A stretch of DNA of 36,173 nt from Thomasclavelia sp. (lineage in GTDB: Bacteria > Bacillota_I > Bacilli_A > Erysipelotrichales > Coprobacillaceae). The translations under genes and the position numbers were made by a program. The notes below the pieces were generated by a model. It had not been told where the DNA came from and did no database searches. It saw nothing but the letters and a program-made list of their open reading frames with translations. This document shows positions 7,783 to 16,960 of this stretch, piece after piece; the first letter of the stretch is position 1, and each line of letters starts with the position of its first letter. Where the stretch lies: NCBI GenBank assembly GCA_028749475.1, contig JAQVWN010000018.1, positions 1 through 36,173 of the forward strand, written 5' to 3'.

Positions 7783-8536
7783 ATATGGATTAGAAACAAA
7801 AATATCTAAAACAGACTTATATCAAGAATTGGAAAAACATAAGGATATCTGTAAAAGAAATAATTATACTTTGGATATTAAAAGTGAAGATGATTTATTT
7901 AAAGCAGAACTTATTGTAAATGGATTACTTCTTAAAGAAGAATTAGAAGGAGCCTATAATAAATATGTTTCTTTAAATTATGATACATTTGAATATATTA
8001 ACTATGAAGAAAAAAGAAATATCTTTCAAAAAGATATAATGGAAGTATTAAAAGATAAACAATATTTTATAGATAGTAAATCACATAAAGAGATATATAT
8101 TCCGTTCTATGAATTATTTGTAAATGAAAGAATAGTAGATGATTACTTAGTACTAACTCTTAAACAATATGAAAACTATGTTAAAACTTATAAAATAAGT
8201 AATGATAATATTACTTCTTTATATGGTTTACAACCATTTAATTCATCTTTATCTTGTTTAGAAAATATCGGACATGATGATGAATTTACTTATTACTATT
8301 TTAAACCAACTAGAAGTGTCTATATTTATAATACTAATGATTATTCATTTTATAATAAATTAACTTTAGTTGGTAATAAGATTGAGAAAGTTCCAACAAG
8401 CGAGGAAGCTAGAGAACTTATTGCTGTTCTTTTATCAAATGAAGATGATAAAGTCTTTGTTGAAGAGTTATTTAGTAAAGAATTTATTAATGAAAAGACT
8501 TATAAGAAAATTTTGAAGAAAGTAGATAAGAAATAA
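7757..8536 (+). CDS. Unrecognised 259-residue cytoplasmic protein
   Basis: I do not recognise this family. The protein is rich in Tyr, Asn, Lys, Asp and Glu, has no signal peptide, no membrane helix and no obvious catalytic motif, and looks like a soluble mixed alpha/beta protein with a lysine-rich C-terminus (KKILKKVDKK). It overlaps the rsmE end by 26 bases; GGGAG sits 8 bases before the ATG at 7757. An alternative ATG at 7775 would give the 8-base ATGAATAA overlap also seen at two other gene junctions here, but lacks a ribosome site. Its stop overlaps the mtaB start (TAATG). Its place between two RNA-modification genes suggests, without proof, a link to translation. Confidence 0.8.
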   Translation: MTLIKLMNKYGLETKISKTDLYQELEKHKDICKRNNYTLDIKSEDDLFKAELIVNGLLLKEELEGAYNKYVSLNYDTFEYINYEEKRNIFQKDIMEVLKDKQYFIDSKSHKEIYIPFYELFVNERIVDDYLVLTLKQYENYVKTYKISNDNITSLYGLQPFNSSLSCLENIGHDDEFTYYYFKPTRSVYIYNTNDYSFYNKLTLVGNKIEKVPTSEEARELIAVLLSNEDDKVFVEELFSKEFINEKTYKKILKKVDKK

Positions 8537-9819
8537 TGAAAGTTGCGTTTCACACATTAGGATGTAAAGTAAATAGTTATGAATCTGAAGCAATGCTTGA
8601 GTTATTTAATAAAGCAGGATATGAGGAAGTAAATTTTAAAGATCAAGCTGATGTTTATGTAATAAACACTTGTACAGTAACTAATACAGGTGATTCTAAA
8701 TCTCGCCAAATGATTAGAAGAGCGATTAGATTAAATCCTAAAGCTACTATTGTAGTATGTGGATGCTACTCCCAAACTGCCCCTAAAGATATCGAAAACA
8801 TTAAAGGAGTATCAATTATTTTAGGTACTCAATATCGAAATGAAATAGTTGAACTGGTATCTTTATTCCAAACTAATCATCAAAGAATTGTTAAAGTTGA
8901 TGACTTAAAAAATAATCAAAAATTCGAAGATTTAAACATTGATACTTTTCATAACACTAGAGCTTATTTAAAGATCCAAGATGGATGTAATAACTTCTGT
9001 ACCTATTGTATTATCCCATATGCTAGAGGAAGAGTTCGTTCAAGAAGTAAAGATAGTGTTTTAAATCAAGCTAAAATATTAATATCTAAAGGATATAATG
9101 AAATAGTATTAACAGGTATTCATACTGCTGGTTATGGGATGGATTTAAAAGATTACTCTTTTTATAACCTTTTAAAAGATTTAGTTAAGTTAGATGGCCT
9201 TAAAAGACTTAGAATTTCTTCAATTGAAATATCTCAAATAACTGATGAAATTATAGATTTAATTGCTAGTAGCAAAGTAATCGTTAATCATTTACATGTT
9301 CCATGTCAATCTGGTTGTGATGCAACTCTTAAAAGAATGAATCGTAAATATGATACTAAAGAATATATTGATAAAATTAAAGAAATAAGAGAAAAGATTC
9401 CTGGAATTGCTCTTACTACTGATATTATTGTCGGATTTCCCGGAGAAGATGAAAATGAGTTTAAACAAACTATTGAATTTATTAAAGAAGTAAATTACTC
9501 AATGCTTCACGTCTTCCCATATTCTAAAAGAACGGGAACTAAAGCAGCTAGTATGGATAATCAAGTAGATGAATCTATTAAACATCAAAGAACTAAAACA
9601 TTAATAGCTTTGTCTAATGAATTAAATAAAGAATTTGCATTAAGTCAAATAGGAAAGGTAATACCTGTCTTATTTGAAAAAGAAGAAGATGGCTATTATG
9701 TTGGTCATGGAGATGATTATTTAAATATTCGAGTTAAAGGCGATAAGGAATTAATAGGTAATATTAAAGATGTAAAGATTACTGAGTATGAGGATGGCTT
9801 AATTGGACAGGTGATATAA
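8536..9819 (+). CDS. mtaB: tRNA t6A37 methylthiotransferase MtaB
   Basis: This radical-SAM enzyme converts t6A at position 37 of ANN-decoding tRNAs to ms2t6A. The 427 residues show all three parts: an N-terminal UPF0004 domain with cysteines C10 (FHTLGCKVNSYESE), C46 and C77 for the second iron-sulfur cluster, a radical-SAM core with CNNFCTYC (C151, C155, C158), and a C-terminal TRAM domain. TLGCKVNSYE distinguishes MtaB from MiaB. The start overlaps the preceding stop as TAATG and has only a weak purine run upstream, so translation is probably coupled. Confidence 0.96.
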   Translation: MKVAFHTLGCKVNSYESEAMLELFNKAGYEEVNFKDQADVYVINTCTVTNTGDSKSRQMIRRAIRLNPKATIVVCGCYSQTAPKDIENIKGVSIILGTQYRNEIVELVSLFQTNHQRIVKVDDLKNNQKFEDLNIDTFHNTRAYLKIQDGCNNFCTYCIIPYARGRVRSRSKDSVLNQAKILISKGYNEIVLTGIHTAGYGMDLKDYSFYNLLKDLVKLDGLKRLRISSIEISQITDEIIDLIASSKVIVNHLHVPCQSGCDATLKRMNRKYDTKEYIDKIKEIREKIPGIALTTDIIVGFPGEDENEFKQTIEFIKEVNYSMLHVFPYSKRTGTKAASMDNQVDESIKHQRTKTLIALSNELNKEFALSQIGKVIPVLFEKEEDGYYVGHGDDYLNIRVKGDKELIGNIKDVKITEYEDGLIGQVI

Positions 9820-11289
9820 ATGAAAAAACTTTCTGAACTTTTTGAAATTGATAAAAAAGAAGATATGAATATTTATTCAATTCATAGTGATTCAAGATGG
9901 GTAAGACCAAATTCCATCTTCTTTTGTATTGAAGGATTATCGGTTGATGGACATCGATATGTTGATGATGCAATATTTCAAGGAGCTAAGTGTATTGTTT
10001 ATTCTAAAGAATTACATGATTACCAACAAGGCGTAGTTTATATAAGAGTAAAAGATACGCTTGATGAATTAAATCGAGTATCGAATGTCTTTTATGATTA
10101 TCCTAGTAAAAAAATAAAGATGTTAGGTGTTACAGGAACTTCAGGAAAGACAGTAGTAGCGTCAATGATCAAAAATGCAATGAATAATTACTGTCCAACT
10201 GGATTCATTGGTACCATCTCAGTTGAATATCCGGGTGTATCAAGACGAACACCATATACAACGCCTGAAACTATCTATGTTCAACAAACGCTTGCTAGCA
10301 TAGCTAAAAAGGGCGTTAAGGTTTGTACAATGGAAGCTAGTAGTCATGGTCTTGCTCTTAGAAGAATAGATGCAATTAATTTTGCAGTAGCGATTATGAC
10401 GAATATTGGAAGTGAACACTTAGATTTTCATGGAACTGTCGAACAATATGTTTTATCTAAAAGAAAACTATTTGAAATGGTACCAGTAAATGGGACAGCT
10501 ATTTTAAATAATGATGATCATAATTTTGGAACTATTAGAAAAGCTTGTGTTTGTAAAGTGATAACTTATGGTATTGATAATGATAGTGATATCATGGCTA
10601 AAAATATTAAATTATATATTGATCATACTGAACTTGATTTATATTTTAAATGTAATTTACATCATGTGATTTTACCAACTATTGGAATGTTCAACATCTA
10701 CAATGTTTTAGCAGTTGTTGGTGGTTTTATAGCTTTAGGGTTTGATGATCAAATGATTATAAAAGAAGTTGAAAATCTAGCTCCTATTCCAGGAAGATGT
10801 GAAGTGTTGAAAACAAATGATAATGTCAATATTATTATTGATTATTGTCAACATACAGAAAACTATGAAAACATCTTAAAATTTGTCACTGAAGCTAAAG
10901 ACCCAAGGGGAAAAGTGATTGTGGTTATGGGTGCCCCTGGTAAAAGAAATTTAAAGAGAAGAAAAAAGATTGGTAAAATTGCTGATAAGTATGCCGATCA
11001 TATTATTATTACCGAACTAGATGAAAGAGGAGAAGACTTAGATATTATTGCTAAAGAAATAAGTAGTGAAATTAAAAATACTCCTTATGTTACAATTTCT
11101 TCTAGAGAAGTAGCTGTTGAACAAGCTGTCGAAATGGCCAATGAGAACGACGTTGTTTTATTACTTGGTAAAGGAAATGAAGATTTCATTTCTTTACCAG
11201 TAGGACAAATTCCATATCTTTCAGACCGGACTGTAGCTTTAAATACAATCGAAAATAAATTTGGAGAAGACTATGAAGAAATACAATAA
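9820..11289 (+). CDS. Divergent MurE-like Mur ligase
   Basis: Mur ligases join an amino acid to a UDP-MurNAc peptide with ATP. The 489 residues have the MurE layout: N-terminal UDP-binding domain with [23 protein letters not shown]-binding P-loop GVTGTSGKT (103-111), TTPET (148-152), [23 protein letters not shown], the SKRKLF segment with the probable carbamylated lysine (K214), and a C-terminal Rossmann domain. Several signatures differ from standard MurE: NGKT reads SGKT, DYAHTPD reads [13 protein letters not shown]-type reads PGKRN, the DNPR/DNPA amino-acid-selecting motif reads LDERG (400-404), and GKGHE reads GKGNE. It may be a paralogue with a different substrate amino acid, or this lineage's only MurE. 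It abuts mtaB and overlaps deoC by 17 bases. Confidence 0.8.
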   Translation: MKKLSELFEIDKKEDMNIYSIHSDSRWVRPNSIFFCIEGLSVDGHRYVDDAIFQGAKCIVYSKELHDYQQGVVYIRVKDTLDELNRVSNVFYDYPSKKIKMLGVTGTSGKTVVASMIKNAMNNYCPTGFIGTISVEYPGVSRRTPYTTPETIYVQQTLASIAKKGVKVCTMEASSHGLALRRIDAINFAVAIMTNIGSEHLDFHGTVEQYVLSKRKLFEMVPVNGTAILNNDDHNFGTIRKACVCKVITYGIDNDSDIMAKNIKLYIDHTELDLYFKCNLHHVILPTIGMFNIYNVLAVVGGFIALGFDDQMIIKEVENLAPIPGRCEVLKTNDNVNIIIDYCQHTENYENILKFVTEAKDPRGKVIVVMGAPGKRNLKRRKKIGKIADKYADHIIITELDERGEDLDIIAKEISSEIKNTPYVTISSREVAVEQAVEMANENDVVLLLGKGNEDFISLPVGQIPYLSDRTVALNTIENKFGEDYEEIQ

Positions 11290-11923
11290 ACTAATTGATC
11301 ATACTTTATTAAAACCCAATGCTTTAGATAAAGATATTATTAAATTATGTAAAGAAGCAAAAGAAAATGATTTTATGTCAGTATGTGTTAATCCAGCTTT
11401 TATTAAGCTTTGTGTTAACGAACTAAAAGATAGTGATATAAAAGTATGTACTGTTATTGGTTTCCCTTTAGGAACTAATATGACCTCTACAAAAGTATTT
11501 GAAACATCAAAAGCAATTGAAAATGGAGCTGATGAAATAGATATGGTCATAAATATTTCAGCCTTAAAAGATAAAAAGTATGATTATCTTTTAAATGAAA
11601 TTAAAGAAGTTAAACAAGCCACCAATAAACACACTCTTAAAGTAATTATTGAAACATGTTTATTAACTAAAGAAGAAATAGTTAAGATATGTCAGATTGC
11701 TAAAGAAGCTGGTGCCGACTTTGTGAAAACATCAACTGGTTTTTCTACAGGTGGAGCACAAAAAGAAGATGTTAAATTAATGAAAGACACAGTTGGCAAT
11801 ATGGGCGTTAAAGCTAGTGGGGGTATTTCTACTTATCAAGATGTTAAAGATATGGTAGATGCTGGAGCTAGTCGTATAGGGACTAGCCATGGTTTGGATA
11901 TAATAAAAGGCAGTAACGATTAA
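11273..11923 (+). CDS. deoC: Deoxyribose-phosphate aldolase
   Basis: DeoC splits 2-deoxyribose-5-phosphate into acetaldehyde and glyceraldehyde-3-phosphate in deoxynucleoside breakdown. The 216-residue class I aldolase has LIDHTLLKP at the N-terminus, the Schiff-base lysine K152 in DFVKTSTGF, and the second catalytic lysine in VKASGGI. The start at 11273 follows GGAGAAG at good spacing and overlaps the murE-like gene by 17 bases. It is the last gene of the rsmE run; its stop codon lies in the loop of a bidirectional terminator. No deoxynucleoside phosphorylase or deoB is next to it. Confidence 0.95.
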   Translation: MKKYNKLIDHTLLKPNALDKDIIKLCKEAKENDFMSVCVNPAFIKLCVNELKDSDIKVCTVIGFPLGTNMTSTKVFETSKAIENGADEIDMVINISALKDKKYDYLLNEIKEVKQATNKHTLKVIIETCLLTKEEIVKICQIAKEAGADFVKTSTGFSTGGAQKEDVKLMKDTVGNMGVKASGGISTYQDVKDMVDAGASRIGTSHGLDIIKGSND

Positions 11924-11943
11924 ACGTTATTGCCTTTATTTTT
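11905..11943. terminator. Bidirectional terminator between deoC and the PRD gene
   Basis: AAAGGCAGTAACG pairs with CGTTATTGCCTTT (one G-U pair) over ATTAAA. T-rich runs follow on both strands. It contains both stop codons, and the two convergent genes overlap by 4 bases within it. Confidence 0.85.
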
Positions 11944-12618
11944 ATGAACAGATACGACGAAGTGTAAAACGAAGTAGGCTAGTTCACCATCAGTAAATTC
12001 TTTTTTATATATGGCTTTAATATTTTCATTTAAGACCCTAGCATAGTTGAACTCATCAGGATGACGAGTTTTTATTTTATCTAATAAGGGATTATCTAAT
12101 TGATTATCATTTTTAAGACGATCAATAGCTGGAGCTAAGTGTAATCCAATAGCTACATATAAAGATGTATCTTTAGTAAAATCAGTTTGATATTCTTCTT
12201 TTATTTCATGGAAGACTTTTCTAAGTAAGATAAAAATATCTTCATCTAATAAATCTAATCCTGAGTTAAATTCAACATCTAGAACATTATCTTTTGTAAG
12301 ATAAACAGTTACAAAAACTATTTCTGAATCAGGAAAAGTGATATTTAAAGCTTTTCCTACTTCGTGACAAATATTAGCAGCTAATGAATATGCATCTTCA
12401 CTAGCGATAGATTCTATTTGTCTAGTTGACATTGGAATATAGTTATTACTTTTGATTCTTAAAGTAGCTATTGTTAGATGAATGGCTAAGTTATTTAACT
12501 TAGTATGATTCATAAAATAATCTTCTTTTTTAATCTCATTTTGAATAATATCTATGATAATTGACTTGTTGTTATCAAATTGAATTTGTTGTTTCTCAGT
12601 TTCGTAGTTAACAGTCAT
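11920..12618 (-). CDS. Stand-alone PRD-domain protein
   Basis: PRDs (PTS regulation domains) are helical modules whose histidines are phosphorylated by HPr or PTS EIIB proteins; they normally sit in antiterminators (BglG) or activators (LevR, MtlR). This 232-residue protein seems to be two PRDs and nothing else: PRD1 about 15-115 with H47 in [13 protein letters not shown], and PRD2 about 125-228 with H160 ([12 protein letters not shown]) and H219 (YFVLHF). The second PRD1 position reads Y106 instead of His. There is no RNA-binding CAT domain, HTH or EII domain. The ATG at 12618 has GGAGG just upstream; farther in-frame ATGs lie in AT-rich untranslated sequence. It is divergent from pflB, suggesting but not proving a role in sugar-dependent control there. 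Confidence 0.8.
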   Translation of the reverse strand: MTVNYETEKQQIQFDNNKSIIIDIIQNEIKKEDYFMNHTKLNNLAIHLTIATLRIKSNNYIPMSTRQIESIASEDAYSLAANICHEVGKALNITFPDSEIVFVTVYLTKDNVLDVEFNSGLDLLDEDIFILLRKVFHEIKEEYQTDFTKDTSLYVAIGLHLAPAIDRLKNDNQLDNPLLDKIKTRHPDEFNYARVLNENIKAIYKKEFTDGELAYFVLHFVVSVHKNKGNNV

Positions 12619-12718
12619 AACAAAACCTCCTAAATTGACTCTATAATAAACTAATGTGGATATAAAATCCAGTATAATCCTAAATAAAAACATAAAAATA
12701 TAAATGCATATTACTTTA

Positions 12719-12733
12719 TTATAATAATGATAA
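12719..12733. promoter_or_regulatory. Possible Fur/PerR-family operator
   Basis: The 15 bases match the PerR box TTATAATNATTATAA at all fixed positions but one, and the wider segment resembles a Fur box. It lies midway between the divergent PRD gene and pflB. The region is extremely AT-rich, so a chance match is quite possible. Confidence 0.25.
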
Positions 12734-12782
12734 TTGTTATTATTTAATTGTAAAAAAATAAGAACTAAATTATACATTATCA

Positions 12783-12811
12783 TTGAGTAAAAAAATTGAT
12801 AGTGTTATAAT
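12783..12811 (+). promoter_or_regulatory. pflB promoter
   Basis: TTGAGT (12783-12788), a 17-base spacer and TATAAT (12806-12811), followed by AGGAGG just before the pflB ATG. No clear Rex or CcpA site was seen nearby. Confidence 0.7.
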
Positions 12812-12840
12812 TTTTTCTGAATTTACTAGGAGGAAAGACA

Positions 12841-15102
12841 ATGTCATTTATTAATTTTGATGTTGAATGGAAGGGCTTTAAAGGAAGACTTTGGAAAGAA
12901 GAAGTCAACACTCGCCAATTCATTCAAGACAACTACACACCATATGATGGTGATGAAACATTTTTAGCTGGACCTACAGAAGCTACAAACAAGCTTTGGG
13001 GTAAACTTCAAGAACTACAAAAAGAAGAAAGAGCTAAAGGTGGAGTATTAGACATGGAGACTAAAGTAGTAACAGGACTTACTGCTTATGGACCAGGTTA
13101 TATTGATGAAAGTATGAAAGACTTAGAAACTGTTGTAGGTCTTCAAACTGACAAACCACTTAAAAGAGCATTTATGCCTTATGGTGGAGTTAAGATGGCT
13201 GAACAAGCTTGTCAAACTTATGGTTATACACCAGATCCTGAATTACACAAGATCTTTACTGAATATCATAAGACTCATAACCAAGCTGTATTTGATGTTT
13301 ATACACCTGAAATTAGAAAAGCTCGTCACTCTCATGTAATCACTGGATTACCTGATACTTATGGACGTGGACGTATCGTTGGAGATTATCGTCGTGTAGC
13401 TTTATACGGAATTGATTACCTTATCGCAGAAAAACAAGAAGATTTAGCTAACTGTGGTAGTGGATCAATGACAGAAGACATCATTCGTAAAAGAGAAGAA
13501 ATTGCTGAACAAGTAAGAGCTCTTAATGGAATGAAAAAAATGGCAGAAGTTTATGGCTTTGATATTTCAAAACCAGCAAGCAACGCTAAAGAAGCTGTTC
13601 AATGGTTATACTTTGGTTACTTAGCAGCTATCAAAACTCAAAATGGTGCTGCAATGTCTGTTGGACGTGTATCTACTTTCTTAGATATCTATATCGAAAG
13701 AGATTTAGCTAACGGAACACTTAATGAAGAAGGAGCTCAAGAATTAATTGACCATTTCGTTATGAAATGTCGTATGGTTAAATTTGCTCGTATCCCTTCA
13801 TACAATGAATTATTCTCAGGAGATCCAGTTTGGGCTACTCTTGAAGTAGGTGGACTTGGAACTGATGGAAGATCAATGGTTACAAAAAACTGTTTCCGTT
13901 TCTTACATACATTAGAAGACATGGGACCTTCTCCAGAACCAAACTTAACTGTTTTATATACTGAAGCATTACCTGCAACATTTAAGAAATATGCAGCTCG
14001 TATTTCAGTTGAAACAAGTTCAATTCAATATGAAAATGATGATGTCATGAGACCTGTATGGGGAGACGACTATTCAATTTGTTGTTGTGTATCTGCAACA
14101 CAAACTGGTAAAGAAATGCAATTCTTTGGGGCTCGTGCAAATCTAGCAAAATGTTTACTTTACGCTATCAATGGTGGAGTAGATGAAAAAGAAAAGAATC
14201 AAGTAGGACCTGAATATCGTCCTATTACTTCAGAATACTTAGACTATGATGAAGTATGTCATCGTTTTGATGACATGATGGATTGGTTAGCAGATTTATA
14301 TGTTAATACATTAAACCTAATTCAATACATGCATGATAAATACTATTATGAAGCAGCTGAAATGGCTTTAATTGATACTGATGTAAGAAGAACATTCGCA
14401 ACTGGTATTGCTGGATTCTCTCACGTAGTTGATTCACTTTCTGCAATCAAATATGCAAAAGTAAAAACTATTAGAGATGAAAACGGAATCGTTGTTGATT
14501 ATGATATTGATGGAGATTTCCCTAAATATGGTAATGATGACGATCGTGCTGATGAAATTGCTGTTAAATTACTTGGTGACTTCTTAACTAAGATTAAGAA
14601 ACATCATACTTACCGTAATTCAGAACCAACTACTTCAATCTTAACTATTACTTCTAACGTAGTATATGGTAAAGCTACAGGAGCTCTTCCTGATGGTAGA
14701 GAAGCTGGTGCTCCACTTGCTCCAGGTGCAAACCCTGCTTATGGTGCAGAACAACATGGTTTACTTGCTTCACTTAACTCAGTAGCTAAACTTCCATATG
14801 AATGGGCTTTAGATGGTATTTCTAATACTCAAACTATTAACCCTGATGCTCTTGGACATGATACTACTGAAAGAAAAGAAAAACTTGTAACAGTATTAGA
14901 TGGATACTTCAAACAAGGAGCTCACCATTTAAATGTTAATGTATTTGGAAAAGAAAAATTAGTTGATGCTATGGAACATCCAGAAAAAGAAGAATATGCA
15001 AACTTTACAATTCGTGTATCTGGATATGCCGTTAAATTTATTGATTTAACTCGTGAACAACAATTAGACGTTATTGCTAGAACTTGTCACGATCATATGT
15101 AA
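12841..15102 (+). CDS. pflB: Formate C-acetyltransferase (pyruvate formate-lyase)
   Basis: PFL converts pyruvate and CoA to acetyl-CoA and formate in anaerobic fermentation. The 753 residues are the usual length. The glycyl-radical motif RVSGYAV lies near the C-terminus with the radical at G728; the catalytic cysteine pair is C415-C416 in SICCCVSAT, with an extra cysteine (C414) just before it. The N-terminus begins [26 protein letters not shown] precedes the start. Codons are more uniform than in neighbouring genes, consistent with high expression. A GC-rich hairpin separates it from its activase gene pflA, probably to keep activase levels low. The enzyme needs activation and is destroyed by oxygen. 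Confidence 0.97.
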   Translation: MSFINFDVEWKGFKGRLWKEEVNTRQFIQDNYTPYDGDETFLAGPTEATNKLWGKLQELQKEERAKGGVLDMETKVVTGLTAYGPGYIDESMKDLETVVGLQTDKPLKRAFMPYGGVKMAEQACQTYGYTPDPELHKIFTEYHKTHNQAVFDVYTPEIRKARHSHVITGLPDTYGRGRIVGDYRRVALYGIDYLIAEKQEDLANCGSGSMTEDIIRKREEIAEQVRALNGMKKMAEVYGFDISKPASNAKEAVQWLYFGYLAAIKTQNGAAMSVGRVSTFLDIYIERDLANGTLNEEGAQELIDHFVMKCRMVKFARIPSYNELFSGDPVWATLEVGGLGTDGRSMVTKNCFRFLHTLEDMGPSPEPNLTVLYTEALPATFKKYAARISVETSSIQYENDDVMRPVWGDDYSICCCVSATQTGKEMQFFGARANLAKCLLYAINGGVDEKEKNQVGPEYRPITSEYLDYDEVCHRFDDMMDWLADLYVNTLNLIQYMHDKYYYEAAEMALIDTDVRRTFATGIAGFSHVVDSLSAIKYAKVKTIRDENGIVVDYDIDGDFPKYGNDDDRADEIAVKLLGDFLTKIKKHHTYRNSEPTTSILTITSNVVYGKATGALPDGREAGAPLAPGANPAYGAEQHGLLASLNSVAKLPYEWALDGISNTQTINPDALGHDTTERKEKLVTVLDGYFKQGAHHLNVNVFGKEKLVDAMEHPEKEEYANFTIRVSGYAVKFIDLTREQQLDVIARTCHDHM

Positions 15103-15104
15103 AA

Positions 15105-15134
15105 AATAAAGCAGCCTTTAAAGGCTGCTTTATT
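15105..15134 (+). terminator. Hairpin between pflB and pflA (attenuating terminator)
   Basis: AATAAAGCAGCC (15105-15116) pairs perfectly with GGCTGCTTTATT (15123-15134). The T-tract is short and the pflA ribosome site follows at once, so part of transcription probably reads through to make less activase than PFL. Confidence 0.75.
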
Positions 15135-15147
15135 ATGAAAGGAAAGT

Positions 15148-15903
15148 ATGGAAACAAAAGGTAGAATACATTCAATCGAGAGCTTTGGTTCAGTCGATGG
15201 CCCTGGTATTAGATATATCTATTTTTTACATGGGTGTCCTTTTAGATGTCAATTTTGTCATAACCCTGATACTTGGGGAAGTGAAAACTTTATGAGTGAA
15301 ATGACACCTAGAGAAGCTTTAGACCAAGCAAAAAGATATGAATCTTATTGGGGTAAAGATGGAGGAATCACTATTAGTGGTGGTGAGCCTTTAGTTCAAA
15401 TAGATTTTTTACTGGAATTATTTAAGTTAGCTAAGAAAGAAAATATCAATACTTGTATTGATACAAGCGGAGCTTGTTTTACAAGAAATGAACCTTTCTT
15501 TTCTAAGTTTAAAGAATTAATGGAATATACTGATTTATTACTAGTTGATATTAAAGAAATAAATAATGAAAGACATAAAGTAATTACTTCTAAAGATAAT
15601 ACAATGGTTTTAGATATGTGCAATTATTTATCAGAAATAAATAAGCCTATTTGGATAAGACATGTATTAGTCCCTCAAAGAAGTGACTATGATGAAGATT
15701 TAATTGAATTGGATAAATTTATTAAAACACTAAGTAATGTCTATCGAGTAGAAGTGTTACCATATCATACTTTAGGAATCTTTAAATGGGAAGAATTAGG
15801 TATTAAATATGAACTAGAAGGTATAAAGCCACCAACTAGTGAAAGAATTAAAAATGCTAATGAATTACTTCATACAAGTGAGTACACAAAATATAAAGAC
15901 TAA
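15148..15903 (+). CDS. pflA: Pyruvate formate-lyase activating enzyme
   Basis: This radical-SAM enzyme makes the glycyl radical on PFL. The 251 residues fit the family: the start GRIHSIESFGSVDGPGIRY is typical, and the iron-sulfur motif CPFRCQFC (C30, C34, C37) is intact, followed by HNPDTW and the SAM-binding GGITISGGEPL. A GAAAGGAAAG ribosome site precedes the ATG. It lies 45 bases after pflB with a hairpin between, and has its own terminator overlapping its stop. No separate promoter is evident. Confidence 0.96.
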   Translation: METKGRIHSIESFGSVDGPGIRYIYFLHGCPFRCQFCHNPDTWGSENFMSEMTPREALDQAKRYESYWGKDGGITISGGEPLVQIDFLLELFKLAKKENINTCIDTSGACFTRNEPFFSKFKELMEYTDLLLVDIKEINNERHKVITSKDNTMVLDMCNYLSEINKPIWIRHVLVPQRSDYDEDLIELDKFIKTLSNVYRVEVLPYHTLGIFKWEELGIKYELEGIKPPTSERIKNANELLHTSEYTKYKD

Positions 15904-15930
15904 GTTTCGTTAATTCGAAACTTTTTTCTT
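15902..15930 (+). terminator. Terminator of pflA
   Basis: AAGTTTCG (15902-15909) pairs with CGAAACTT (15916-15923) over TTAATT, followed by TTTTTTCTT. It overlaps the pflA stop codon. Confidence 0.88.
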
Positions 15931-15959
15931 ATATTTTGGGTACACAAGTTACATAGTCA

Positions 15960-15968
15960 TGCTATAAT
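15960..15968 (+). promoter_or_regulatory. Extended -10 promoter of the ROK kinase
   Basis: TGCTATAAT is an extended -10 element with a perfect TATAAT (15963-15968). No good -35 is seen at 16-18 bases, which fits the extended -10 class. The leader is about 23 bases and contains TGGAGG. Confidence 0.6.
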
Positions 15969-15997
15969 TGTTTATATAAAATTAATGGAGGCTTAAA

Positions 15998-16876
15998 ATG
16001 AAACTTGGAGCTATAGAAGCAGGTGGAACAAAATTTGTAGTATGTGTTGGAGATGAAAACGGAAATGTTTTAGAAAGAGAATCTTTCCCAACAGAATCAC
16101 CAGAAAAAACAATGGCCAATGTCTTTAAATATTTTGATGGAAAAGACATTGATGCTTTAGGAGTTGGTTCATTTGGACCTATTGATCCTGATGAAAGCAG
16201 TAAAACTTATGGTTATATAACTACTACTCCTAAACCAGGATGGAGTAATTATAATATTATGGGTGCTTTAAAAGAAAGATATGATATCCCAATGGCATTT
16301 GATACTGATGTAAATGGTGCTGCCCTTGGAGAATCAACATTTGGTGCAGCTAAAGGATTAGATAGTGTTTTATATCTAACTATTGGTACTGGTATTGGCG
16401 GAGGAGCAATCGTTGGTGGAAGTCTAGTTCATGGACTTCTTCACCCTGAAATGGGACACATGCATATGATTGTTCGTGAAGATGATAATTATAAAGGTAA
16501 ATGTCCTTATCATGGTACTTGTTTTGAAGGATTAGCTGCTGGTCCTGGAATTGAAGAAAGATGGGGTAAATCTGCTAAAGAATTACCTGTTGATCATCCA
16601 GCTTGGGACTTAGAAGCTTATTACATTGGACAAGCTCTTGCAATGTATATCCTAACATTATCTCCTAAAAAGATTATCTTAGGAGGAGGAGTAATGCATC
16701 AACTACAATTATTCCCAATGATTCATAAATATACTCAAAAGTTCTTAAATGGTTATATTCAAAAAGATGAAATAACTACTGATAAAATCAAAGATTACAT
16801 CGTTGCACCAGGACTTGGTGATAACGCTGGTGTAGCTGGAGCCTTAGCTCTTGCTAAAATGGCATTAGAAAAATAA
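15998..16876 (+). CDS. ROK-family fructokinase
   Basis: This ATP-dependent hexokinase most likely phosphorylates fructose (ScrK/YdhR type). The 292 residues show the phosphate-binding IEAGGTKF at the N-terminus, catalytic D104 in FDTDVNGAALGE, TIGTGIGGG (128-136), and the zinc site H154, C169, H172, C175 (HPEMGHM ... CPYHGTCFEGL), which is typical of bacterial ROK fructokinases. TGGAGG precedes the start. It is transcribed alone, with a promoter in front and a strong terminator behind. Glucokinase or mannokinase activity cannot be excluded from sequence. Confidence 0.9.
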   Translation: MKLGAIEAGGTKFVVCVGDENGNVLERESFPTESPEKTMANVFKYFDGKDIDALGVGSFGPIDPDESSKTYGYITTTPKPGWSNYNIMGALKERYDIPMAFDTDVNGAALGESTFGAAKGLDSVLYLTIGTGIGGGAIVGGSLVHGLLHPEMGHMHMIVREDDNYKGKCPYHGTCFEGLAAGPGIEERWGKSAKELPVDHPAWDLEAYYIGQALAMYILTLSPKKIILGGGVMHQLQLFPMIHKYTQKFLNGYIQKDEITTDKIKDYIVAPGLGDNAGVAGALALAKMALEK

Positions 16877-16878
16877 TA

Positions 16879-16910
16879 TAAAGCATCCAAGAAATTGGAT
16901 GCTTTTATAT
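16879..16910 (+). terminator. Terminator of the ROK kinase
   Basis: AAGCATCCAA (16881-16890) pairs with TTGGATGCTT (16895-16904) over GAAA; the stem extends through flanking A/T pairs and ends in a T-rich tail. Confidence 0.9.
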
Positions 16911-16960
16911 TGATTTATAGATTTTAAAAAAGTATCATATAAGAAAAATGGAGGAAAAAA

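Noticed and set aside
11299-11550. Minus-strand 83-codon frame inside deoC
   Set aside because: Antisense shadow of a conserved enzyme gene with no start signals.
16911-16960. Possible SAM riboswitch or T-box before metY
   Set aside because: Only about 50 bases separate the previous terminator from the start codon, too few for either element, and no stem set is visible.
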